Positions 55,854 to 63,204 of a stretch of DNA of 64,000 bases are shown here, one piece after another; positions within the stretch are counted from its first letter, which is position 1; each line of letters begins with the position of its first letter. The position numbers were made by a program, and so were the translations under genes. This stretch comes from Polynucleobacter sp. AP-Ainpum-60-G11. GTDB taxonomy: Bacteria > Pseudomonadota > Gammaproteobacteria > Burkholderiales > Burkholderiaceae. Where the stretch lies: NCBI RefSeq assembly GCF_018688375.1, contig NZ_CP061318.1, forward strand, positions 248,001-312,000. Direction: 5' to 3'. The notes under the pieces are model-generated. The model worked only from the letters and a program-made list of their open reading frames with translations. It made no database searches and had not been told where the DNA came from.

Positions 55854-56595
55854 GTTAAAAATTGTAGCCATTATTCCAGCAAGAATGGGTAGTAGCAGGT
55901 TTCCAGGAAAGCCACTGGCCCTATTAGGTCGAATGCCTATGATTGGAGTAGTTTATAAAAATGTAGAAAAGTCACCCCTTCTCTCTAGAGTAGTGGTCGC
56001 AACTTGCGATCAAGAGATATATGAATATGTTCAATCAATTAATGGAAAAGCGATTATGACTAGTCCAGAACATGAGAGGGCATCTGATAGATGTGCTGAG
56101 GCATTAATTAAATTAGAGGTGGAGGAGGGGAAAAGGTACGACATTGTAGTGATGGTTCAGGGTGATGAGCCATTGATTAATGAACAAATGATTGAGCAAG
56201 CATTGAGCCCAATGCTAGACAATGAATCAATAAATGTTACTAATCTGGTTGGAAGAATAAAAACAATAGAAGAATTTGAGGACCGGAATTGCATCAAGGT
56301 TGTATGTGATGTTAATAATTACGCACTTTATTTCTCTAGGGAGCCAATACCAACATTAGCAAGGATAAAAAATGTGGCTCTTGGTAAGCAGATCTGTGTT
56401 ATTCCATTCAGAAGAGACTATTTATTGAAGTACACTGAAATGAAGCCAACCCCATTGGAAATATGTGAATCAATAGATATGTTGCGAGTTATAGAGCATG
56501 GTGATAAGGTTTATATGGCATCAACTGAGTACGAGTGCCAGTCGGTAGATACCCCACAAGATCTTGAGAAGGTTAGGCGACTATTAAATCTGTAG
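55843..56595 (+). CDS. KdsB-like CMP-sugar cytidylyltransferase, divergent
   Basis: A 250-residue cytidylyltransferase of the KdsB family. The CTP-binding IPARMGSSRFPGKPL and metal VQGDEPL motifs are intact. The sugar-binding segments differ from the housekeeping KdsB at 24,476: DHPTGTDR becomes EHERASDR, and RHLGIYAYR becomes KQICVIPFR. So it probably activates a different 3-deoxy-2-keto sugar acid, such as Kdo8N or the product of the adjacent HpcH aldolase. An AGGGG ribosome-binding site precedes it. Substrate remains unproven. Confidence 0.85.
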   Translation: MSNKLKIVAIIPARMGSSRFPGKPLALLGRMPMIGVVYKNVEKSPLLSRVVVATCDQEIYEYVQSINGKAIMTSPEHERASDRCAEALIKLEVEEGKRYDIVVMVQGDEPLINEQMIEQALSPMLDNESINVTNLVGRIKTIEEFEDRNCIKVVCDVNNYALYFSREPIPTLARIKNVALGKQICVIPFRRDYLLKYTEMKPTPLEICESIDMLRVIEHGDKVYMASTEYECQSVDTPQDLEKVRRLLNL

Positions 56596-56599
56596 ATAT

Positions 56600-58468
56600 A
56601 TGAAGAAAAGTAACCTTCATATTTGGGATCAATATGAGCAAGAGCCTTTAGGGGATGATGATGTAGTTCTTCTATGGTCTAAATTCCCAAGGTCCAATGA
56701 TGAGCGGACTTTATCGATATTAGACATTGTTGAAGGTGATGCTGAAAACTTAAGAAGTCGATATTTGAAGTGGATTAACGATATCCCAAATATTAAATAT
56801 AGGCAGTCTTCCTTATTCAACGAGCTAAAAAATAAAGGAGAAATTAATTACTGGTGGCTCACTTATTTTTTTGAAAAATGTAACTACGCTAAATCTAAAC
56901 AAATAAATGATGTAATTAAGATATTAGCATTAGAGGATTGGTTAAGAAATAATCAGTTTGCCTTGATAAAAGTTAAATTATCAAACAGAAATCTAACTGA
57001 AGTTTTAAAGAAATATTTCGAACAAAAAAAAATTAATCATGAAATAAACAATTTTGAGAAAAGTAAAATAGACGCAAATATTGTTTTTTCTAAATATAAA
57101 AAAATTCCAGCTGAAATGAGAGCCGTTATGTGGCTTTTTCTTTATTTAATCAAAAGAAATTCATTGAGAGGCATTGGAGTAAAAAAGTGGGTTGAAAATA
57201 AAAATAAAATTCTTTTTGCTACATATTTTGATAATTTTGAAGATGATAATTTTCAAATTCATAGATTTAAAAGTAGATATTGGGGTAATCTTACTGATTT
57301 AATTCACGGTATAAATTATTTACATATTTATGATGTAAGTAGTCAAGTAAAAAACATCAATTCAGCAAAAAAAATCTCAAAAAAATTTAATGAAAATAGT
57401 GATGATGCCCACTGCTTTCCTGAATCATTTTTATGTTTAAGAGTTATTTTTGATGTTGTAACTGATTGGCTAATTATTAGAAAAAAATATGAGCCCATTG
57501 AAAATAATCTACCAATGGTAGATGGCTCTCTAATACAGTTTGGGCTTCTATTTGAGGGTGAATGGAAAGAAACTCTTATTGGCCCAGTTGCTATGCATAA
57601 TTTAATGACTTATCATTTAATAAAAAAAGCTATAAGTAATTTAACTTCGCAAAAAATTGGATTCTATTTGCTCGAGGGTCAAGCATGGGAAAGAGGGCTC
57701 AACTTTATTTGGGAAAAATTAGGGAATCAAAAGCTAGTCGGTTTTGCCCACTCTACAATTAGATTTTGGGATTTCAGATATTTTATTGATTTTAAAAATT
57801 ATGAATCAAGCATTGCAAATGATTTAAGACTTCCAGATTATTTTGCAATAAATGGCCCTATTGCTTTTAATATGATTGAAGAAAGTGGTTATCCAAGAGA
57901 AAAAATTACTAAAGTTGAGGCTATTAGATATCAATATCTAGATGGCTATAGGAAAAAAGTAACGAATTTTATCGGCAATTCTGAGATAAAAATTATGATT
58001 GTATGTGAGTATCTAGACTGCAACTCAACCCAATTGGTAGAGGTAGTCAAGGATTCGCTGCGACACTTTAAAAATAAGGCAAGATTATTCCTAAAACCAC
58101 ATCCTAATAGCCGTATTAATTACCAAGATCGACAATATGATGAATTCTATATAGTTGATGGCCCATTCGAGAATAATGCACGTGAAGTAGATATTATAAT
58201 ATGTGGGAGTGTAACCTCAGCTGCATTGGAAGCATACTCAATGAATATTCCAGTAATATGTCTATTGGATTCATCATCACTTAATTTGAGTCCTATACGA
58301 AATTTAAAAAATACTATATTTATAAAAAATTCCAATGATTTATTGACGGCGCTTGAAAATTTTCAGTCGAATAAACATCTCTGCAATGAAAATCTCTTTT
58401 ATGTTGATGAAAATCTAACGAAGTGGAAATCACTTTTAACAAAATGCGATGTTGAGTATTTTGAATAA
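56600..58468 (+). CDS. TIGR04326-type surface carbohydrate biosynthesis protein
   Basis: A 622-residue protein with LLEGQAWERGLNFIWEKLG, GFAHSTIRFWDFRYF and a late FLKPHPN with IICGSVTSAALEAYS. I associate these with the TIGR04326 surface-carbohydrate family, which has a GT-B-like C-terminal half. Sequence is Lys/Asn-rich and A+T-rich. It starts 4 nt after the KdsB-like gene, so it may transfer the CMP-activated sugar made there. Overlaps the following DegT gene by 20 nt. Function is inferred from context only. Confidence 0.7.
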   Translation: MKKSNLHIWDQYEQEPLGDDDVVLLWSKFPRSNDERTLSILDIVEGDAENLRSRYLKWINDIPNIKYRQSSLFNELKNKGEINYWWLTYFFEKCNYAKSKQINDVIKILALEDWLRNNQFALIKVKLSNRNLTEVLKKYFEQKKINHEINNFEKSKIDANIVFSKYKKIPAEMRAVMWLFLYLIKRNSLRGIGVKKWVENKNKILFATYFDNFEDDNFQIHRFKSRYWGNLTDLIHGINYLHIYDVSSQVKNINSAKKISKKFNENSDDAHCFPESFLCLRVIFDVVTDWLIIRKKYEPIENNLPMVDGSLIQFGLLFEGEWKETLIGPVAMHNLMTYHLIKKAISNLTSQKIGFYLLEGQAWERGLNFIWEKLGNQKLVGFAHSTIRFWDFRYFIDFKNYESSIANDLRLPDYFAINGPIAFNMIEESGYPREKITKVEAIRYQYLDGYRKKVTNFIGNSEIKIMIVCEYLDCNSTQLVEVVKDSLRHFKNKARLFLKPHPNSRINYQDRQYDEFYIVDGPFENNAREVDIIICGSVTSAALEAYSMNIPVICLLDSSSLNLSPIRNLKNTIFIKNSNDLLTALENFQSNKHLCNENLFYVDENLTKWKSLLTKCDVEYFE

Positions 58469-59780
58469 ATTATTATTAAAATTAACAACAATGGCATTGC
58501 TTCCAATAAATAATTATTTTTATGGATTTATTGCAGGACACGACTATATCGGAAATCTTGGCTTAATTAGATTAAGACGAATTGTTGGTATAAATTCTTC
58601 AAAAATAAATAGAAAATTTGAGCAAAAATTTGCAAAATTAATTGGTCCAGGTGATGCGGTATCATTTGCCTCAGGAAGAATGGCGTTTTATGCATTATTA
58701 AAATCATTTGGAATTGGTCCGGGTGATGAAGTTATTCTTCCTGGGTTTACTTGTTCTGTAATGGTTAATGCCATTCTCCGCACAGGTGCAAAACCAGTAT
58801 ATTCCGACATAGATACAGCAACATACGGCTCATATTTGGAGGGCATTGAAAAGGTATTCTCTGCAAATACAAAAGTAATTGTTGCACAACACTCATTTGG
58901 AATTCCCTGTGATATTTGCCCAATAGTTGAATTTGCAAATAGAAATGGAGTATTTTTGATCGAAGATTGTGCGCTAACAGTTTCTTCGGAAAAAAATGGA
59001 ATAAGAGTTGGTAATTTTGGAAATGCTGCAATTTTTTCTACTGATCATAGCAAGCCAATTAATACTCTTATAGGTGGCCTTGCTTATACCAGCAATTCAG
59101 ATTTATATAAAAAATTAAGAGCACAGGAATTGGTGGCGGATGAAATTAGTTTAAATATGCAGAGGCTTCTATGGTTTAGATTTAGAATTGAAAGACTATT
59201 TTATAATCCTAGAACTTATAAATGGATAAATTATTTAAATTTAATTTTAAAATTAATTAGTTTAATATACCCGATTAGGGACTCTTATCTAAAAGATAAC
59301 ACGAACTCTATATCTATTAAAAATATAAGTTATGAATATCCTGCAAGGATGCCATCATTTCTAGCATATCTTGGGTTAATTGAAATTAATCGTTGGGCAA
59401 AGCAGGTAAATGTTAGGTCTAATAATTTTGAAATGGCTAGAAAAGTTCTGGAAAAATTTAGTGACAGCATATCTTTTCCTGATGCTTATTTTGATTCAAC
59501 TCTGAAAATAATACCCTTAAGATTTGTTTGGTTGGATTCAGATGCTACCCTATTTAAAAACAAAATACGCGATATCGTAGATACTCCATGGATATGGTTT
59601 ATCAGTCCAATAGTTGGGTCGGACATAAGTATTGATGAATTTCAATACAACCGCGGATCCTGCCCAAACTCTGAGTCGGTTGGAAAACAAATAATTAACA
59701 TTCCTTGCAACATAAGTCAAATTGACTTTACTAATTTGCTAACTATGCTTGAAAAAATCTATACAATTAATGATAAATAG
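58449..59780 (+). CDS. DegT/DnrJ/EryC1/StrS-family aminotransferase, long form
   Basis: A 443-residue PLP-dependent enzyme. Family motifs are SFASGRMAFYALL (about 73-85), GPGDEVILPGFTC and LIEDCAL, and the Schiff-base lysine in STDHSKPINTLIGG. It keeps lysine, so it is an aminotransferase, not a C3-dehydrase. It is longer than the common 370-400 residues because of a hydrophobic insert near 250-285 (LIRP-like ILKLISLIYP). It would aminate a keto sugar, perhaps a CDP-linked one given rfbG next door. The amino acceptor is unknown. Confidence 0.78.
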   Translation: MLSILNKLLLKLTTMALLPINNYFYGFIAGHDYIGNLGLIRLRRIVGINSSKINRKFEQKFAKLIGPGDAVSFASGRMAFYALLKSFGIGPGDEVILPGFTCSVMVNAILRTGAKPVYSDIDTATYGSYLEGIEKVFSANTKVIVAQHSFGIPCDICPIVEFANRNGVFLIEDCALTVSSEKNGIRVGNFGNAAIFSTDHSKPINTLIGGLAYTSNSDLYKKLRAQELVADEISLNMQRLLWFRFRIERLFYNPRTYKWINYLNLILKLISLIYPIRDSYLKDNTNSISIKNISYEYPARMPSFLAYLGLIEINRWAKQVNVRSNNFEMARKVLEKFSDSISFPDAYFDSTLKIIPLRFVWLDSDATLFKNKIRDIVDTPWIWFISPIVGSDISIDEFQYNRGSCPNSESVGKQIINIPCNISQIDFTNLLTMLEKIYTINDK

Positions 59781-59808
59781 CTATGTAATTTGATAATGGG
59801 AATCTTTT

Positions 59809-60873
59809 GTGGATATGAATATTTTTAATTCTAAAAAAGTATTAATTACAGGCAACACTGGATTTAAGGGAAGCTGGTTAACTGCCTGGCTAATTAAAAA
59901 GGGGGCAAACGTAACCGGTTATTCGAATAATATTCCAACCAATCCCTCCCACTACCTTTGTGCAAATTTAGATAAAAGTTTGGTGCAAATTTTTGGCGAT
60001 ATTAGAAATGCTGAGCATGTCAAAAAAACAATTTTAGAATTAAGACCGGATTATATTTTCCATTTAGCCGCGCAGCCCTTGGTAAAGGAGTCTTATAAAA
60101 ACCCAAAAGAGACTTTTGAGGTTAACGCGATTGGAACTTTAAATGTGCTTGAGGGTTTAAGACATTTGGAATCACCATGCAGTGTAGTCTTAGTTACAAG
60201 CGATAAAGTCTACTACAACCAGGAACAAATTTGGGGATATCGTGAAAATGATTCAATAGGGGGGAGTGATCCTTACAGTGCATCAAAAGGTGCTGCCGAA
60301 CTAATCATTAAGAGTTATATAAATTCATACTTCCAAAATTCAGATATTCGTATTGGAATATGTAGGGCCGGCAATGTTATCGGTGGAGGAGATTGGGCTG
60401 AAGATAGAATCGTGCCCGATATAGCTAGGTCTTGGGCAAGTAATAAAGTAGTTAATATAAGAAATCCAAATGCAACGAGACCTTGGCAACATGTATTGGA
60501 GCCGCTTTATGGTTACTTAATATTGGCAAATAAGCTCGCTCATGAAAAAGATATTTCTGGCGAGGCATATAATTTTGGACCAACAGCAGATCAAAACTAT
60601 ACTGTAAAAGACCTTCTATTAAGCTTTCAAAAAATATTGCCATCACTTCAATGGGAGCTGGGGGATTGCATAAATGTATCAGAAGCATCCTTATTAAAAT
60701 TATGCTGCGATAAATCTTTGAGCATGCTTGGTTGGAAGCCAAGACTTTCAATCGAGCAAAATATCACTTTAACGGCTGAATGGTATAAGAAATTTTACCA
60801 GGGAAAAGACAGCATGATTGAGATCACTGAAAGTCAAATTGATCTTTATGAAAAAATTGTTGAAGGGAGATAA
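59809..60873 (+). CDS. rfbG: CDP-glucose 4,6-dehydratase
   Basis: RfbG converts CDP-glucose to CDP-4-keto-6-deoxyglucose, entry to CDP-dideoxy and CDP-amino sugars. The 354-residue protein has LITGNTGFKGSWLTAWL, SDKVYYNQEQIWGYREND and the DPYSASKGAAEL catalytic pair (tyrosine about 157), all typical of RfbG. GTG 59,809 is favoured because a GGGA site sits 7 nt upstream; ATG 59,815 is alternative. rfbF is two genes downstream. Confidence 0.92.
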   Translation: MDMNIFNSKKVLITGNTGFKGSWLTAWLIKKGANVTGYSNNIPTNPSHYLCANLDKSLVQIFGDIRNAEHVKKTILELRPDYIFHLAAQPLVKESYKNPKETFEVNAIGTLNVLEGLRHLESPCSVVLVTSDKVYYNQEQIWGYRENDSIGGSDPYSASKGAAELIIKSYINSYFQNSDIRIGICRAGNVIGGGDWAEDRIVPDIARSWASNKVVNIRNPNATRPWQHVLEPLYGYLILANKLAHEKDISGEAYNFGPTADQNYTVKDLLLSFQKILPSLQWELGDCINVSEASLLKLCCDKSLSMLGWKPRLSIEQNITLTAEWYKKFYQGKDSMIEITESQIDLYEKIVEGR

Positions 60874-60876
60874 GGA

Positions 60877-61323
60877 ATGAGTGAGATGGAAGGTATTTTT
60901 TTTAACTCATTGCAAAAAAAAATATCCAATGGAGGACATGTATGTCATGGTTTAAAAAGTAGTGACGATTCATTTTGTGGATATGGAGAGGCTTATTTTT
61001 CAGTGATAAAAGGCTTAACAATTCGCCCTTGGAAGCTGCACAATTTAATGACTTTAAACTTAATTGTAATATTGGGTGAGGTTAAGTTTGTTGTAGCTGA
61101 TTTACGTAACAACTCAAATACTATTGGTCAAACACGTGAATTTATCTTAAATGATAATGATAGATATGGGAGATTGACAGTATATCCAGGTATTTGGGTT
61201 GCAATGCAGGGAAACACAATCGGGAAAAATATTATTTTAAATATTGCGAATATTGAACACAGTGAAGATGAAATTGTCAGAGAAGGCATAGATTTTATTA
61301 ACCATGATTGGGGAAGAGAGTGA
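60877..61323 (+). CDS. RmlC-like cupin, probable epimerase of a CDP-4-keto-6-deoxy sugar
   Basis: A 148-residue cupin of the dTDP-4-dehydrorhamnose 3,5-epimerase superfamily. The IRPWKLHNLMTLNLIVILGEVKF and RLTVYPGIWVAMQG segments are characteristic of a short RmlC-like subgroup. It lacks the RGLHYQ motif of true RmlC. It sits between rfbG and rfbF, so its substrate is likely a CDP-linked 4-keto sugar. The stop overlaps the rfbF start by 4 nt. Confidence 0.75.
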   Translation: MSEMEGIFFNSLQKKISNGGHVCHGLKSSDDSFCGYGEAYFSVIKGLTIRPWKLHNLMTLNLIVILGEVKFVVADLRNNSNTIGQTREFILNDNDRYGRLTVYPGIWVAMQGNTIGKNIILNIANIEHSEDEIVREGIDFINHDWGRE

Positions 61324-62081
61324 AGGTTGTAATATTGGCTGGCGGCTTTGGAACTAGGCTAGGTGAGTTGACTGACATCATACCCAAACCAATGATTCAA
61401 ATAGGTGGTATTCCTATCATTGAGCATATCATGACTCGATACGCTCGATTTGGTTATAAAGAATTTATAGTGGCGTTGGGCTATAAGGCTGAGGTTATCA
61501 AAGAATATTTTTTAAAGTATGCAAACACCAGGAGCGACTTCACTGTAGATCTTCAATCTGGTGAAATACATTTACATAGTATTCCAAGGCATGATTGGAA
61601 AATTACCTTGGTAAGCACAGGTCTAGATACGATGACTGGAGGAAGAGTTAAAAGACTGAAGGAGTACATTGGCGATTCTACATTTATGCTTACATATGGA
61701 GATGGTTTATCAAATATAGATATTTCACAGTTAGTTAAGTTTCATAAGGAACATAAAAAAAGAGTAACTGTTTCTGCTGTTCGCCCGGTAGCTAGATTTG
61801 GTGAGCTAAATATAGATGGAATAAATGTAGTTGGATTTAAAGAAAAACCACAAACAACTGCAGGATGGGTTAATGGCGGTTTTTTTGTAATAGAACCTGA
61901 ATTTATAAATACGATAATTAGTGACGATACGGTTTTAGAATCATATCCATTGGAATTGGCGGCAAAGGAGGGTCAATTAATGGCATATCTTCATGAGGGA
62001 TTTTGGCAGTGTATGGATACGATCCGAGATAAAAATTACCTTGAAAAGATATGGGGGGATGGAAATGCACCATGGGCATAA
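61320..62081 (+). CDS. rfbF: Glucose-1-phosphate cytidylyltransferase
   Basis: RfbF makes CDP-glucose from CTP and glucose-1-phosphate, feeding RfbG. The 253-residue protein starts MKVVILAGGFGTRLGE with the nucleotide-binding glycine motif, then PKPMIQIGGIPIIEHIM and LTYGDGLSN (metal aspartate about residue 128), typical of RfbF. GTG 61,320 has a GGGGA site at 5 nt and overlaps the previous stop by 4 nt; TTG 61,308 is an alternative. Confidence 0.93.
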   Translation: MKVVILAGGFGTRLGELTDIIPKPMIQIGGIPIIEHIMTRYARFGYKEFIVALGYKAEVIKEYFLKYANTRSDFTVDLQSGEIHLHSIPRHDWKITLVSTGLDTMTGGRVKRLKEYIGDSTFMLTYGDGLSNIDISQLVKFHKEHKKRVTVSAVRPVARFGELNIDGINVVGFKEKPQTTAGWVNGGFFVIEPEFINTIISDDTVLESYPLELAAKEGQLMAYLHEGFWQCMDTIRDKNYLEKIWGDGNAPWA

Positions 62082-62088
62082 AACCAGG

Positions 62089-63204
62089 ATGAATCTAATT
62101 AGGCTCTCAAAAAGTTCCGTAGGTAATGAAGAGATAAGGGCTGTTACTCAGGTATTAAGAGAAGGTTACCTGGGCATGGGTGAGCAGGTAAAACAATTTG
62201 AAATTAATCTTGAAAAGTTCTTTGGAAGAAAAGTGCTTTGCGTATCAACGGGAACATCGGCCCTGCAGTTAGCATTGCAAGCATGTGGTATCGGTAGTGG
62301 GGATGAAGTAATCGTCCCTTCGCTTACATATATTGCTTCATTTCAAGCTATATCCGCCACAGGGGCAAAGCCAGTCGCCTGTGATGTTGATGCCTCATCT
62401 TTAATAATCGATTCTAATGACGTCGAAAAAAGAATTACCAAAAAAACAAGGGCAATAATGCCTGTTCATTATTCGGGGGGTGTCGGTGAATTGGAAAAAA
62501 TATATAGCATTGCAAAAAAGTATAAGTTGAGAGTGATCGAGGATGCGGCGCACGCATTTGGCACTATTCACAAAAATCAGCTGGTGGGATCATTTGGCGA
62601 CATTGTTTGTTTTAGTTTTGACGGAATAAAAAATATAACTAGTGGCGAGGGGGGCTGTGTTGTTTCAAATGATAAAAAGCTAATGAAGGTAATAGAGGAT
62701 TTAAGGTTATTGGGAGTGGAGAATGACTCAGCAAATAGATATAAAAACATTAGAAGTTGGAGCTTCGATGTAAAGCATCTAGGCTGGAGATACCATATGA
62801 GTAATATTATGGCGTCAATAGGAATGGTGCAGTTGAAAAAATTTGAAAAGCTGAGCCAAAAAAGACAAGCATTAGCTAAAAGATATGATGATAAGTTGAG
62901 GGGGATTGGAAATGTGCTACCCCTTAGTAGAGATTACGATTTTGTAGTTCCTCATATATATGTAATTATTTTGAGTAAAAAAATAAATAGATCGCTATTA
63001 ATGACGTGTTTATTGAAGCTGGGAATACAAACCGGTATACATTATTACCCAAACCATTTGCTTACATTATTTAAATCTGCATATAAATTAAAAAATACCG
63101 AGGATATCCATCAAAGAATACTAACGCTCCCCCTGCACCCGGAAATGAAATTAAAAGATATTGATTATATTTGTAGTCAGCTAGAATCCATCGTAAGAAA
63201 TTAA
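62089..63204 (+). CDS. DegT/DnrJ/EryC1/StrS-family aminotransferase
   Basis: A 371-residue PLP enzyme, conventional in size. It has RLSKSSVGNEEI near the N-terminus, VSTGTSALQLAL, DEVIVPSLTYIA, VIEDAAHAFG and the PLP lysine in SFDGIKNITSGEGG. Lysine instead of histidine excludes an RfbH-type dehydrase. Directly after rfbF, it may aminate CDP-4-keto-6-deoxy sugar. Start ATG 62,089 is chosen by family alignment; ATG 62,065 has a better-spaced GGGGGG and is possible. Confidence 0.85.
   Translation: MNLIRLSKSSVGNEEIRAVTQVLREGYLGMGEQVKQFEINLEKFFGRKVLCVSTGTSALQLALQACGIGSGDEVIVPSLTYIASFQAISATGAKPVACDVDASSLIIDSNDVEKRITKKTRAIMPVHYSGGVGELEKIYSIAKKYKLRVIEDAAHAFGTIHKNQLVGSFGDIVCFSFDGIKNITSGEGGCVVSNDKKLMKVIEDLRLLGVENDSANRYKNIRSWSFDVKHLGWRYHMSNIMASIGMVQLKKFEKLSQKRQALAKRYDDKLRGIGNVLPLSRDYDFVVPHIYVIILSKKINRSLLMTCLLKLGIQTGIHYYPNHLLTLFKSAYKLKNTEDIHQRILTLPLHPEMKLKDIDYICSQLESIVRN

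Noticed and set aside
62089..63204. RfbH-type CDP-4-keto-6-deoxyglucose 3-dehydrase
   Set aside because: The PLP-binding lysine is present (GIKNIT), whereas RfbH has histidine at this place.
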